A stretch of 64,000 nucleotides of DNA from Streptomyces spinoverrucosus (GCF_015712165.1 NZ_JADPZX010000001.1:2542001-2606000), one strand, 5' to 3'. Shown: positions 1-9,974, counted from the stretch's first letter. The notes: generated by a model not told the origin, from the sequence alone. A program made the numbers and translations.

Positions 1-1
1 C

Positions 2-388
2 GCCCAGGCCGAGTTCGCGCACGCGTTGCCGCAGGGCACGGACACGCAGGTCGGCGAGCAGGGGCTGAGCCTGTCCGGCGGTCAGCGGCAGCGGCTGGCG
101 CTTGCCAGGGCGGTCGTGGGACGGCCGGACTTCCTGGTGCTAGACGACCCGCTGTCCGCGCTGGACGTGCACACGGAGGCCGCCGTGGAGGCCGCCCTGC
201 GGGACGTGCTCGCCGACACCACCGCCCTGATCGTGGCGCACCGTCCGTCGACGGTGCTGCTCGCCGACCGGGTCGCCCTGCTGTCCGACGGCCGGATCGC
301 GGCCGTCGGCACGCACCACGAACTGCTGCGCGACAACGCCGAGTACGCCCACCTGATGTCCGGGACGGAACTGGAGGCAGCCGGATGA
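2..388 (+). CDS. ABC exporter half-transporter, C-terminal ATPase end (truncated by window edge)
   Basis: Only the last ~128 codons of the gene are present; the reading frame is already open at base 2, so the start lies upstream. Visible are the ABC signature SLSGGQRQR, Walker [12 protein letters not shown], the D-loop and the H-switch histidine in IVAHRPST. The residue after the Walker B Asp is normally the catalytic Glu but is Asp here, which is known from degenerate sites of heterodimeric exporters. The stop overlaps the start of the next half-transporter by four bases (ATGA), so the two are probably translationally coupled and form a heterodimer. I infer export; the substrate cannot be told from sequence. 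Confidence 0.9.
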   Translation, partial: AQAEFAHALPQGTDTQVGEQGLSLSGGQRQRLALARAVVGRPDFLVLDDPLSALDVHTEAAVEAALRDVLADTTALIVAHRPSTVLLADRVALLSDGRIAAVGTHHELLRDNAEYAHLMSGTELEAAG

Positions 389-2241
389 CCACGTCGACCA
401 CCATCTCCGCCCCCGTCACCGACGACGAGCCGCAGGAGCCGCCCAGGGCCGGCGACCCGTTCGACAAGGACGTCCTGCCCACCCCGCCGGGCGCGACCGG
501 GACGCTGCTGCGGTCCCTGCTCGCGCCGATGAGGGCCCGGGTCGCCCTGACCACGCTCCTGCTGCTTCTGCAGCAGGCGGCCGTGCAGGCGGGCCCGCTG
601 CTGGTGGCGTACGCCATCGACGACGCCGTGCCCGCGTTCCGCGCCCACGACAGCGGGCCGCTGATCGCGGTGGCGGTCGGCTATCTGCTGTGCGCGGCCG
701 CCTCCGGCGCGCTCCAGTACGCCTTCGTCGTCACCTCCGCCCGGGTCAGCCAGGACGTGCTGCTCGATCTGCGCGGCCGGATCTTCCGCCATGCGCAGGC
801 GCTGAGCATCGACTTCCACGAGCGATACACGAGCGGTCGACTGATCTCCCGCTCCACCACGGACGTCGAGTCGCTGCGCGAGCTGCTGGAGGAGGGGCTC
901 CAGGAGCTGGTGACGGTGATCCTGTCCTGCGTGTACGTCGCGGCGATCCTGCTCTGGCTGGACCTGGGCCTCGGCGCGGTGGCGGTGGCGTCGTTCGGAC
1001 CGCTGTGGTGGCTGGTCCGGCAGTACCGGCGGCGGGCGCGGCGGGTGTACACGACGCGGTCGACCGCGATCGCCGCGGTGATCGTGAAGTTCGTGGAGAC
1101 GATGAACGGCATCCGCCCGGTGCGCGCGTTTCGCCGGGAGGCCGCCAACGACGCCGAGTTCCGTGTGCTGAACCGGCGGCACGAGCGGACGAACGGCGAC
1201 GCGCTGCTGGAGATGGCCCGCTATGTCGTCGGTTCGCGGATCGTCGGCAACACGGCGGTCGCGCTGATCGTGCTGTGGGGCGCGTACCGCGTCGCGGACG
1301 GCACTCTGGCGCTGGGCGTGCTCGCGGCGGCGGTGCTGTATCTGCGGCGGATGTACGACCCGATCGACCGTTTCGGCATGTTCCTGAACTCCTACCAGTC
1401 GGCGGCGGCCTCGCTGGAGAAGATCGCCGGTCTGCTGGCCCAGACGCCGTCGGTGCCGGAGCCGACGGCGCCGAAGGAGCTCCCGGCCCTCGCCTGCGAG
1501 CACCCCGGCCGCGAGGTCGTCTTCGACGGCGTGCGCTTCGCCTACCGCACCGGCGGTGAGGTGCTGCCCCGCTTCGACCTCACGCTCCCCGCCGGGCAGA
1601 CGGTGGCGGTGGTCGGCTCCACGGGCGCGGGCAAGTCGACGCTGGCGAAGCTGCTGGCCCGCTTCTACGACCCGACCGACGGGCGGGTGCTGCTGGACGG
1701 GGTGGACCTGCGCGAGCTGGCGGTGCCGGAGCTGCGGCGCGGGGTGGTGATGGTGACGCAGGAGTCGTTCCTGTTCTCCGGCACCGTCGCCGAGAACATC
1801 GCCATCGGGCGGCCGGACGCGAGCCGCGAGGAGATCGAGGGCGCCGCGAAGGCGATCGGCGCGCACGACTTCATCGCGGCGCTGCCCGAGGGGTACGACA
1901 CGGACGTCCGCAAGCGGGGCGGCCGCATCTCGGCCGGTCAGCGTCAACTCGTCGCGTTCGCACGGGCGTTGCTCGCCGACCCGGCGGTGCTGATCCTCGA
2001 CGAGGCGACCAGCTCGCTGGACATCCCGGGTGAGCGGGCGGTGCAGCGGGCGATGGCGACGGTGCTGAAGGACCGTACGGCCGTCGTGATCGCGCACCGG
2101 CTGTCGACGGTGGAGATCGCGGACCGGGTGCTGGTGATGGAGCACGGCCGGATCGTGGAGGACGGCAGCCCGGCCGAACTCGTGGCGGGCACGGGGCGGT
2201 TCGCGGGGCTGCACCGGGCGTGGCGGGACAGTCTGGCGTGA
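385..2241 (+). CDS. ABC exporter half-transporter (TMD-NBD fusion), partner of the upstream gene
   Basis: 618 aa, usual length for a fused half-exporter. About 330 N-terminal residues carry the hydrophobic type-IV exporter transmembrane domain, starting with a helix rich in Leu after residue ~50. The C-terminal ATPase has an intact Walker A (GSTGAGKST), an atypical signature ISAGQRQL, an intact Walker B with catalytic Glu ([11 protein letters not shown]) and H-switch IAHRLST. Together with the preceding gene, whose Walker B Glu is replaced by Asp, it would form an exporter with one competent and one weakened ATP site. ATG start chosen because it overlaps the preceding stop as ATGA. The long N-terminal soluble lead (~45 aa) may be an elbow helix region. 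Substrate unknown. Confidence 0.92.
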   Translation: MTTSTTISAPVTDDEPQEPPRAGDPFDKDVLPTPPGATGTLLRSLLAPMRARVALTTLLLLLQQAAVQAGPLLVAYAIDDAVPAFRAHDSGPLIAVAVGYLLCAAASGALQYAFVVTSARVSQDVLLDLRGRIFRHAQALSIDFHERYTSGRLISRSTTDVESLRELLEEGLQELVTVILSCVYVAAILLWLDLGLGAVAVASFGPLWWLVRQYRRRARRVYTTRSTAIAAVIVKFVETMNGIRPVRAFRREAANDAEFRVLNRRHERTNGDALLEMARYVVGSRIVGNTAVALIVLWGAYRVADGTLALGVLAAAVLYLRRMYDPIDRFGMFLNSYQSAAASLEKIAGLLAQTPSVPEPTAPKELPALACEHPGREVVFDGVRFAYRTGGEVLPRFDLTLPAGQTVAVVGSTGAGKSTLAKLLARFYDPTDGRVLLDGVDLRELAVPELRRGVVMVTQESFLFSGTVAENIAIGRPDASREEIEGAAKAIGAHDFIAALPEGYDTDVRKRGGRISAGQRQLVAFARALLADPAVLILDEATSSLDIPGERAVQRAMATVLKDRTAVVIAHRLSTVEIADRVLVMEHGRIVEDGSPAELVAGTGRFAGLHRAWRDSLA

Positions 2242-2272
2242 GCACCGCGAACGGGGCCGGGGACGGGGAGCG

Positions 2273-3994
2273 ATGATCGACGCGTACGAGGATCCCGGCA
2301 CGCCCGACAGCCGAAGTCCCGCCCGCTATCTGTGGTGGCTGGTGCGCAGTCAGCCGGGTCGGTCGGCGGCGGGGGCGTTGCTGGGGGTCGTGTCGCTGGC
2401 GATGCCCGCGGTGGTGCCGTATCTGCTGGCCCGCGCCATCGACGACGGCCTTGAGCCCGGTGACCGGGCCGCGCTGCTCGGCTGGGCGGCGGCCGTGCTG
2501 GTGGCCGGGGCGCTCGACGCCTGGCTGAACATCGCCCGGCACCGCACCATGACCCGGGTGCGGATGGACGCCAACTTCCGCACGGTCAAGGTCGTGGTCG
2601 GGCAGGCGGTCCGGCTCGGTGCCTCGTTGCGCCGGCAGGTCGCCGCCGGTGAGGTCGTCACGATCGGCGTGGGCGATGTGCAGACCGTCGCCACCGCCCT
2701 GACCGTGATCGGCCCGGGTGTCGGCGCGGTCGTCGCGTACGCCGTCGTCGCCGCGCTGCTGCTCGCCGTGTCCCCGCTGCTGGCCACCGTGATCCTGCTG
2801 GGCGTGCCGGTGATCGGCGTCCTGGTCGGGCCGCTGATGGGCCGTCTGCAGGGCACCGAGACCGTCTACCGGGAACGGCAGGGCACGCTGACCGCACGCA
2901 TCGGCGACCTGGCCGGCGGGCTGCGCGTGCTGGGCGGACTCGGCGGCAAGGAGCTGGTCGCCGAGGCCTTCCGCCGCGACTCCCGGCGGCTGCGCGAGGA
3001 GGGCTACCGGGTCGGGGCGGTGACCAGCTGGATCCAGGCGCTGGGCCTCGGCCTGCCGACGGTGTTCCTGGCCGTGGTGACCTGGCTCGCCGCCCGGCTG
3101 GTGGCCCAAGGGGAGATCACCGTGGGCGAGTTGGTGTCCGTCTACGGCTATGTCGCGGTGCTGGTGGTGCCGGTGGCGTACTTCCTGGAGTTCGGCCAGC
3201 AGGTCAGCCGCGGGCTGGTGGCCGCGCGCCGGGTCGTACGGTTCCTGCGGCTCGACCCGCTGGACGGCGGCGGAGCGCACGACGCCCCGGCCGAGCCGTC
3301 CGTGCTGCACGACCCGGCCTCGGGCGTGCGGGTGCTGCCGGGGCGGCTGACGGCGCTGGCCTGCGAGCGGCCCGCCGACGCGGCGGAGGTCGTCGACCGG
3401 CTCGGGCGGTACACGCCGTCGGACGCGACCTGGGGCGGCGTACGGCTGGACGGGATCGCGCTCGCGCAGGTGCGGCAGCGGATCCTGGTCGCGGACCACG
3501 AGGCCGACCTGTTCGCGGGGACCCTGCGGGAGGTAATCCTCGGGCGGCGTACCGACGCCGACGACACGGCAGTGGCGCGAGCCGTGCATGCCGCCGTGGC
3601 CGACGACATCGTGCGGGGCCTGCCGGACGGGCTCGACTCGCGGATCGACGCCCAGGGGCGCAACCTCTCCGGCGGCCAGCAGCAGCGGGTACGGCTGGTG
3701 CGGGCGCTGCTGGCCGACCCCGAGGTACTGCTCACCGTGGAGCCGACGTCCGCGCTCGACGCGCACACCGAGGCGGCGGTCGCGGAGCGGATGCGGGGGG
3801 CGCGCAAGGGTCGTACGACCGTCGTCACCACCACGTCGCCGCTGGTGCTGGACCGGGCGGACACCGTGTACTTCCTGGTCGACGGCAAGGTCGCGGCCAG
3901 TGGGACCCATGAGGAGCTGCTGGCGTACGTGCCCGGATACCGGGCGCTGGTGGCGCGCGACGCGGATGCGGACGCGGCGGAGGTGGTGCGATGA
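2273..3994 (+). CDS. ABC exporter half-transporter with a degenerate nucleotide-binding domain
   Basis: 573 aa with an N-terminal six-helix exporter domain (hydrophobic segments from ~residue 20 to 310) and a C-terminal ATPase-like domain. The ATPase is unusual. No Walker A P-loop can be found where expected (the segment reads LTALACERPADAAEVV). Walker B reads LLTVEPTSALD with Val in place of the Mg-coordinating Asp, and the H-switch His is missing (TTTSPL). The signature motif LSGGQQQR is intact. Such a subunit cannot hydrolyse ATP through its own Walker motifs but can lend its signature to a partner. The partner is the next gene, overlapping by ATGA. About 30 bp separate it from the previous pair, so all four genes could be one transcript. 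Confidence 0.9.
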   Translation: MIDAYEDPGTPDSRSPARYLWWLVRSQPGRSAAGALLGVVSLAMPAVVPYLLARAIDDGLEPGDRAALLGWAAAVLVAGALDAWLNIARHRTMTRVRMDANFRTVKVVVGQAVRLGASLRRQVAAGEVVTIGVGDVQTVATALTVIGPGVGAVVAYAVVAALLLAVSPLLATVILLGVPVIGVLVGPLMGRLQGTETVYRERQGTLTARIGDLAGGLRVLGGLGGKELVAEAFRRDSRRLREEGYRVGAVTSWIQALGLGLPTVFLAVVTWLAARLVAQGEITVGELVSVYGYVAVLVVPVAYFLEFGQQVSRGLVAARRVVRFLRLDPLDGGGAHDAPAEPSVLHDPASGVRVLPGRLTALACERPADAAEVVDRLGRYTPSDATWGGVRLDGIALAQVRQRILVADHEADLFAGTLREVILGRRTDADDTAVARAVHAAVADDIVRGLPDGLDSRIDAQGRNLSGGQQQRVRLVRALLADPEVLLTVEPTSALDAHTEAAVAERMRGARKGRTTVVTTTSPLVLDRADTVYFLVDGKVAASGTHEELLAYVPGYRALVARDADADAAEVVR

Positions 3995-5748
3995 GCGGGC
4001 AGCCGGGCCAGTTGCCCGTCGCCGGGCCCGCCGAGGTGCGGCGGGCGATGGCCGCACTGATCCGGGTCGACGGGCGGGCCTTCGCCGCCGTACTGGCGCT
4101 GAACGCGCTGGCCGCCGGGGTCGGACTGGCCGGGCCGTGGCTGCTGGGCCTGATCATCAACGAGGTGCGGGCGGGCGGCGGCGTCGACGTCGTCGACCGG
4201 CTGGCCCTCGCGCTCGTCGGGTGCGCGCTGGCGCAGCTGCTGCTGTCGCGGTGGGCGCGGTACGCCGGGCACCGGTTCGGGGAGCGGACGCTGGCGCGGA
4301 TCCGGGAGGGCTTCGTCGACCGGGCGCTGTCGTTGCCCGCGTCGGTGGTGGAGCGGGCCGGGACCGGGGATCTGACGGCCCGCGGCACCGCCGATGTCAC
4401 CGCCGTCGGCACCACGTTGCGGGACGCCGGGCCCGAGCTGCTCATCGCCTCGTTGCAGGTGCTGTTCCTGTTCGGCGCGGTCGTCGCGCTGGACCCGCTG
4501 CTGGGCGCGTGCGCGCTGCTGGGCTGGCTCGGCATCTGGTTCCCCCTGCGCTGGTACATGCGCCGGGCGCGCTCCGCCTACCTCGCCGAGGGCGCGGCCA
4601 CCTCCGACGTCGCCGAGGTCCTCGCGGCCACGGCGACCGGCGCCCGCACGATCGAGGCGTTCGGGCTCCACAAGCGCCGGATCGCGGCGAGCCGGGACGC
4701 GCTTCAGGAGGCGCGCCGCACCCGGCTGCACACCCTGTGGCTGCGCAGCGTGTTCTTCCCGCCCGTGGACCTGGCCTACTCCTTCCCGGTCGTCGGCGTG
4801 CTGCTGGTCGGCGGCTTCCTGCACGAGCGCGGGACGGTGACCCTCGGGGCGGTCGCGGCCGCCGCGCTGTATCTGCGGCAGGTCACCCAGCCGCTGGACG
4901 TGTTCCTGATCCGCGTCGAGCAGTTGCAGATGAGCAACGCCTCCTTCGCCCGTGTGGAGGGGCTGGCGCTCGCGCCCCGCACGGCTCCGGCCGACTCCCC
5001 CGACCCGGCCGACGACCGCATCGACATGACCGGCGTGCGCTATGCCTACGACCGGGGCGGCGAGGTCCTGCGGGGCGTCGACCTGACGATCCGGCCCGGG
5101 GAGCGGCTCGCGGTCGTCGGCCCGTCCGGCGCGGGCAAGTCCACGCTGAGCAGGCTGCTGGCCGGCGTCGACGCGCCGAGCGCGGGCAGCGTCACGGTGG
5201 GCGGGGTGCCGGTCGCCGGGCTGGGACCGGAGCGGCTGCGGCGCCAGGTCGTGCTGGTGACGCAGGAGCACCACGTCTTCCTCGGCACGGTCCGCGACAA
5301 CCTCCTGATCGCCGAACCGACCGCCACGGACGAGGAGTTGTGGACCGCGCTCACCGCGGTCGGCGCCGACACCTGGGTGCGCGCGCTGCCCGCCGGCCTC
5401 GACACCGAGCTGGGTGCGGGAGCGAGCCGCACCGACGGCTCGCAGGCCCAGCAACTCGCCCTCGCCCGCGTCGTCCTGGCCGACCCGCACACGCTGATCC
5501 TCGACGAGGCCACCGCGCTGCTCGATCCGGCGACCGCCCGGCACACCGAGCGCGCCCTGGCCGCCGTACTGAAGGGCCGTACGGTCATCGCGATCGCGCA
5601 CCGGCTGCACACCGCGCACGACGCGGACCGGGTGGCGGTGATGGAGGCCGGGCGGATCACCGAACTCGGCACGCACGAGGAGCTGGTGGCGGCGGGCGGG
5701 GCGTACGCACGGCTGTGGCGGACGTGGCACGGGGAGCCGACGGCGTAG
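3991..5748 (+). CDS. ABC exporter half-transporter with intact Walker motifs but lost signature
   Basis: 585 aa. Transmembrane domain in the first ~310 residues, ATPase domain after it. Walker A is canonical (GPSGAGKST), Walker B LILDEAT and H-switch IAHRLHT are intact, but the signature where LSGGQ should stand reads RTDGSQ. This complements the preceding gene, which keeps LSGGQ and lacks the Walker motifs. The pair can therefore assemble only one composite ATP site. Start ATG overlaps the upstream stop (ATGA), indicating translational coupling. Known heterodimeric exporters have one degenerate site; loss of nearly every motif on one side is more extreme than usual. Substrate unknown. Confidence 0.92.
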   Translation: MSGQPGQLPVAGPAEVRRAMAALIRVDGRAFAAVLALNALAAGVGLAGPWLLGLIINEVRAGGGVDVVDRLALALVGCALAQLLLSRWARYAGHRFGERTLARIREGFVDRALSLPASVVERAGTGDLTARGTADVTAVGTTLRDAGPELLIASLQVLFLFGAVVALDPLLGACALLGWLGIWFPLRWYMRRARSAYLAEGAATSDVAEVLAATATGARTIEAFGLHKRRIAASRDALQEARRTRLHTLWLRSVFFPPVDLAYSFPVVGVLLVGGFLHERGTVTLGAVAAAALYLRQVTQPLDVFLIRVEQLQMSNASFARVEGLALAPRTAPADSPDPADDRIDMTGVRYAYDRGGEVLRGVDLTIRPGERLAVVGPSGAGKSTLSRLLAGVDAPSAGSVTVGGVPVAGLGPERLRRQVVLVTQEHHVFLGTVRDNLLIAEPTATDEELWTALTAVGADTWVRALPAGLDTELGAGASRTDGSQAQQLALARVVLADPHTLILDEATALLDPATARHTERALAAVLKGRTVIAIAHRLHTAHDADRVAVMEAGRITELGTHEELVAAGGAYARLWRTWHGEPTA

Positions 5749-6019
5749 GGACCCGCGCATCCGCACTGCCGCAAATCCGCATATCGAACGTGAACTCCCG
5801 GACAACGAACGATTTCCGGCCAAAATTTTGACGCGCTCCTGACAGTCCACGCGCTCGGTGTCACGCTTCTCACGGCCACTTCACAGCAACCCCACATCCA
5901 CGTCGCTGTGTTGTTCCCGTGGCCGCGTGCACCTGGTTTCGCGTTCTGCCCGGACGGCCCCCTCGCCGCCCGGATCTCCCCTGGCCGCGCGACCCGCGGC
6001 CACGCAGAAGGAGTCAGTG
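5749..6019. other. Intergenic region between ABC exporter genes and metalloprotease
   Basis: About 270 bp containing the least GC-rich patch of this part of the window (5765-5830), including the palindrome CAAAATTTTG at 5821-5830. It presumably holds the protease promoter. I see no confident -35/-10 pair and no strong terminator hairpin for the ABC genes. Confidence 0.4.
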
Positions 6020-8068
6020 TTGAGTAGCAGTTCCTCATCGAGCAACGGTTCCTCCCACAGACGCACCCCCCGCGTAGCGGCCGTCGCCCTGGTCGGCGTC
6101 GCCGCCTTCCTCGCCGCCGCCGTGCAGTCCGGCGCCGCGACCGCCGCCCCGGAGAAGGCACCGTCGGCGTCGGCCAAGGCGGACCCGGGCGCCCTGCCCG
6201 TGAAGCTCACCCCGGCCCAGCGCGCGGCGCTGATCCGCGAGGCCGACGCCGGGAAGGCGGAGACGGCACGGGAGCTGAGCCTGGGCGCCCAGGAGAAGCT
6301 CCTGGTCCGGGACGTCGTCAAGGACGCCGACGGCACGGTCCACACCCGCTACGAGCGGACGTACGCCGGCCTGCCGGTCCTCGGCGGCGACCTGGTCGTC
6401 CAGACGTCGAAGTCCGGCGCCACCGAGGCCGTCACCAAGGCCACCCGCGTCACCGTCAAGGTGCCCTCGCTCCAGCCGACGATCGCCGCCGCGACGGCGG
6501 AGCGGCAGGCGCTCGGCGCCGCCCGCGCCGAGGACGCCAAGAGCCCGGACGTCAGCCGTGAACCGCGCAAGGTCGTCTGGGCCGCGAGCGGCAGGCCGAC
6601 CCTCGCCTACGAGACGGTCGTCGGCGGCCTCCAGCACGACGGCACCCCGCAGGAACTGCACGTCGTCACCGACGCCACCACCGGCGAGAAGCTGTACGAG
6701 TGGGAGGCCGTCAAGAACGGCACCGGGAACACGGTGTACAGCGGCACGGTCCCGCTCACCACGACCCAGTCCGGCTCGACGTACAACCTCACCGACGGAG
6801 CGCGCGGCAACCACCGCACGTACAACCTGAACCGCGGCACCTCCGGCACCGGCACGCTCTTCTCCGGCCCGGACGACGTCTGGGGCAACGGCAGCCCGTC
6901 CAACCTGGAGTCGGCCGGCGCCGACGCCCACTACGGGGCCGCGCTGACCTGGGACTACTACAAGAACGTGCACGGCCGCAGCGGCATCCGCGGCGACGGC
7001 GTCGGCGCCTACTCGCGGGTCCACTACGGCAACAACTACGTCAACGCGTTCTGGTCCGACAGCTGCTTCTGCATGACGTACGGCGACGGATCGGGCAACG
7101 CCAACCCGCTGGTCTCGATCGACGTGGCCGCGCACGAGATGACCCACGGCCTGACCTCGGCGACCGCGAAGCTCGTCTACAGCGGCGAGTCCGGTGGCCT
7201 GAACGAGGCGACCTCCGACATCCTCGCCGCGGCCGTCGAGTTCTACGCGAACAACCCCTCCGACGTCGGTGACTACCTCATCGGCGAGGAGATCGACATC
7301 AACGGCGACGGCACGCCGCTGCGCTACATGGACCAGCCGAGCAAGGACGGCGCGTCGAAGGACAACTGGTACTCGGGCATCGGCTCGATCGACGTGCACT
7401 ACTCGTCCGGTCCCGCGAACCACTTCTTCTACCTGCTGAGCGAGGGCAGCGGCGCCAAGGTCGTCAACGGCGTCAGCTACAACTCGCCGACCGCGGACGG
7501 GCTTCCGGTCACCGGCATCGGCCGGGCGAAGGCGGAGCAGATCTGGTTCAAGGCGCTCACCACGAAGTTCACCTCCACCACCAACTACGCGGGCGCCCGC
7601 ACCGGCACGCTGGCGGTCGCCGGTGAGCTGTACGGCACGACGAGTGCCGAGTACAAGGCGGTGCAGGACGCGTGGGCGGGCGTCGCGGTCGGTACGCGCC
7701 CCGGCGGTCCGGGCGGCGGCACCTCCTTCGAGAACACCGGCGACGTGTCGATCCCGGACAACGGGGCGGCCGTGACCTCGTCGATCGCCGTGTCCGGGCG
7801 GGCGGGCAACGCCCCGGCGAACCTCCAGGTGGCCGTGGACATCGTGCACACCTGGCGCGGTGACCTGGTGATCGACCTGCTGGCCCCGGACGGGACGGCG
7901 TACCGCCTGAAGAACTTCAGCTCCTCGGACTCGGCGGACAACGTCAACACCACCTACACCGTCAACGCCTCCTCCGAAGTCGCCGACGGCACCTGGCGGT
8001 TGAGGGTGCAGGACCAGGCGGCGCGGGACACCGGCTACATCAACGGCTGGAAACTGACGTTCCCGTAA
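6020..8068 (+). CDS. Secreted M4 (thermolysin-like) neutral zinc metalloprotease with C-terminal P domain
   Basis: 682 aa if started at TTG 6020, which lies 6 bases after the ribosome-binding site AAGGAG (6008-6013). GTG 6017 is an alternative but sits only 3 bases from it. An N-terminal Sec signal (Arg-rich, then hydrophobic AVALVGVAAFLAAAV) is followed by a fungalysin/thermolysin-type propeptide and a PepSY-like segment. The M4 catalytic domain has zinc site HEMTH at about residues 372-376 and the third ligand in GGLNEATSDI. DVHYSSGPANHFFYLL carries the transition-state His. The last ~120 residues form a proprotein-convertase-type P domain (HTWRGDLVIDLLAPDG). Extracellular protein degradation is the inferred role. 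A shorter paralogue follows directly. Confidence 0.93.
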   Translation: MSSSSSSSNGSSHRRTPRVAAVALVGVAAFLAAAVQSGAATAAPEKAPSASAKADPGALPVKLTPAQRAALIREADAGKAETARELSLGAQEKLLVRDVVKDADGTVHTRYERTYAGLPVLGGDLVVQTSKSGATEAVTKATRVTVKVPSLQPTIAAATAERQALGAARAEDAKSPDVSREPRKVVWAASGRPTLAYETVVGGLQHDGTPQELHVVTDATTGEKLYEWEAVKNGTGNTVYSGTVPLTTTQSGSTYNLTDGARGNHRTYNLNRGTSGTGTLFSGPDDVWGNGSPSNLESAGADAHYGAALTWDYYKNVHGRSGIRGDGVGAYSRVHYGNNYVNAFWSDSCFCMTYGDGSGNANPLVSIDVAAHEMTHGLTSATAKLVYSGESGGLNEATSDILAAAVEFYANNPSDVGDYLIGEEIDINGDGTPLRYMDQPSKDGASKDNWYSGIGSIDVHYSSGPANHFFYLLSEGSGAKVVNGVSYNSPTADGLPVTGIGRAKAEQIWFKALTTKFTSTTNYAGARTGTLAVAGELYGTTSAEYKAVQDAWAGVAVGTRPGGPGGGTSFENTGDVSIPDNGAAVTSSIAVSGRAGNAPANLQVAVDIVHTWRGDLVIDLLAPDGTAYRLKNFSSSDSADNVNTTYTVNASSEVADGTWRLRVQDQAARDTGYINGWKLTFP

Positions 8069-8086
8069 GTCGCGGGCGACAGCAGC

Positions 8087-8129
8087 CGGGTGCCGCTCCG
8101 GGAAGCTCAACTCCCCGGGGCGGCACCCG
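8087..8129 (+). terminator. Rho-independent-type terminator after first metalloprotease
   Basis: Inverted repeat CGGGTGCCGC (8087-8096) and GCGGCACCCG (8120-8129) with an inner TCCGGG/CCCGGG pairing, followed by the pyrimidine-rich tail CTTTACATTT. It lies 19 bp after the stop codon. Confidence 0.75.
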
Positions 8130-8270
8130 CTTTACATTTCTGAAACGTTCACCGGTCAGACAGCTTTGAGCCAACATCACTTCGGGGTCATGACATGTAC
8201 GCGGCACTGATGTCACTCTTCCCTCACCCGCCGCACAACTTCCCGGTAACCCCCCACTCAAGGAGTTTGT

Positions 8271-9920
8271 GTGACCCCCCGCACTCCCCGCATCACGCGT
8301 CCTCACCGGCGCACCACCCTGGCCATCGCGACCGCGGTGGCGGCCGGAGCCCTCCTCACCACGAGCCTGACCTCGGCTTCCGCCCAGCCCCCGGCGGAGC
8401 CCACCGCCCGCGCGGCCACCCCGCTCGCGCTCTCCCCCACCGCCCGCACGGCCCTGATCCAGCAGGCGGACACGGAGAAGACGGACACGGCGAGCGAGAT
8501 AGGCCTCGGCACCCAGGAAGAACTCGTCGTCCGGGACGTCGTCAAGGACGCCGACGGCACCCTCCACACCCGCTATGAGCGGACCTTCGCCGGCCTGCCC
8601 GTCCTGGGCGGCGACCTCGTCGTGCACGAGTCGCCGACCGGCGAGACGCTGGGCGTCACGAAGGCGACGAAGGCCGCCGTCAAGGTCGCGGACCTCACCC
8701 CGGACATCGCGAAGGCCACCGCCGAGAAGCAGGCCCTGAAGGCGGCCGAGGCCGAGGGTTCCACCAGATCGGAGGCCGATCGCGCGCCCCGCAAGGTCGT
8801 CTGGGCGGCCGAGGGCAGGCCCACGCTCGCCTACGAGACGGTCGTCGGCGGCTTCCAGCACGACGGCACCCCGCAGGAACTGCACGTCGTCACCGACGCC
8901 ACCACCGGCGAGAAACTGTACGAGTGGGAGGCGATCCAGACCGGCACCGGCCACAGCCAGTACGGCGGAACGGTGACGATCGGCACCTCGCTGTCGGGGT
9001 CGACGTACCGGCTGACCGACCCGGCCCGCGGCAACAACCGTACGTACAACCTCAACCGCGCCACCTCCGGCACCGGCACCCTGTTCACCGACGCCGACGA
9101 CACCTGGGGCAACGGCTCGTCGTCCAATGCCCAGACCGCCGCCGTGGACGCCCACTACGGCGCCCAGATCACCTGGGACTTCTACAAGAACGTCCTCGGC
9201 CGCAACGGCATCCGCAACGACGGCGTCGCCGCGTACTCCCGCGTCCACTACGGCAACGCGTACGTCAACGCCTTCTGGTCCGACAGCTGCTTCTGCATGA
9301 CGTACGGCGACGGCGCGGGCAACGCCAAGCCGCTGACCTCCCTGGACGTGGCGGGCCACGAGATGACGCACGGCGTCACCTCGAACACGGCCGGGCTCAA
9401 CTACTCCGGAGAGTCCGGCGGCCTGAACGAGGCCACCTCCGACATTCTCGGCACGGCGGTGGAGTTCCACGCGGCGAACGCCTCCGACCCCGGTGACTAC
9501 CTCATCGGCGAGAAGGTCGACATCCGCGGCAACGGCACCCCGCTGCGCTACATGGACCAGCCGAGCAAGGACGGCAACTCGGCCGACTACTGGCGGTCGA
9601 ACCTGGGCAGCCTGGACGTCCACTACTCCTCCGGCCCGGCGAACCACTTCTTCTACCTCCTGGCGGAGGGCAGCGGCACCAAGACCATCAACGGGGTCAC
9701 CTACAACTCGCCGACGTCCAACGGCGCCACGGTCACCGGCATCGGCCGCGCCAAGGCCGTCCAGATCTGGTACAAGGCGCTGACCACGTACATGACGTCG
9801 ACAACCCGCTACTCGGGCGCCCGTACGGCGACCCTGAACGCGGCGCGTGACCTGTACGGCTCCGGCAGCACCGAGTACAACGCGGTGGCGTCGGCCTGGA
9901 CAGCGGTGAACGTCAGCTAG
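8271..9920 (+). CDS. Secreted M4 (thermolysin-like) metalloprotease, paralogue lacking P domain
   Basis: 549 aa, GTG start preceded by AAGGAG (8260-8265) with a 5-base spacer. Signal peptide (Arg/His-rich start, then TLAIATAVAAGALLTT), propeptide and M4 catalytic domain. The zinc motif HEMTH is at residues 363-367, followed by GGLNEATSDI and the conserved DVHYSSGPANHFFYLL. The sequence is very close to the upstream protease over propeptide and catalytic domain, including identical nucleotide stretches around KVVWAA. The protein ends right after the catalytic domain without the P domain, so this is a tandem duplication with domain loss or gain. Its own terminator and upstream gap suggest independent transcription. 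Confidence 0.93.
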   Translation: MTPRTPRITRPHRRTTLAIATAVAAGALLTTSLTSASAQPPAEPTARAATPLALSPTARTALIQQADTEKTDTASEIGLGTQEELVVRDVVKDADGTLHTRYERTFAGLPVLGGDLVVHESPTGETLGVTKATKAAVKVADLTPDIAKATAEKQALKAAEAEGSTRSEADRAPRKVVWAAEGRPTLAYETVVGGFQHDGTPQELHVVTDATTGEKLYEWEAIQTGTGHSQYGGTVTIGTSLSGSTYRLTDPARGNNRTYNLNRATSGTGTLFTDADDTWGNGSSSNAQTAAVDAHYGAQITWDFYKNVLGRNGIRNDGVAAYSRVHYGNAYVNAFWSDSCFCMTYGDGAGNAKPLTSLDVAGHEMTHGVTSNTAGLNYSGESGGLNEATSDILGTAVEFHAANASDPGDYLIGEKVDIRGNGTPLRYMDQPSKDGNSADYWRSNLGSLDVHYSSGPANHFFYLLAEGSGTKTINGVTYNSPTSNGATVTGIGRAKAVQIWYKALTTYMTSTTRYSGARTATLNAARDLYGSGSTEYNAVASAWTAVNVS

Positions 9921-9936
9921 TTGACGTCTCGTTGAC

Positions 9937-9973
9937 GGCGGCACCCGGCGGGAAGGCGACGCCGGGTGCCGCC
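9937..9973 (+). terminator. Strong terminator hairpin after second metalloprotease
   Basis: Perfect 14-bp stem GGCGGCACCCGGCG (9937-9950) and CGCCGGGTGCCGCC (9960-9973) with a 9-base loop, ending only 14 bases before the next start codon. It lies immediately upstream of the -10 box of the next gene. Confidence 0.8.
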
Positions 9974-9974
9974 C

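Noticed and set aside
3148..5850. A 900-codon open frame on the minus strand opposite the ABC genes
   Set aside because: Arg/His/Pro/Ala-rich shadow translation typical of high-GC DNA; the plus strand encodes clear ABC transporters with coupled starts.
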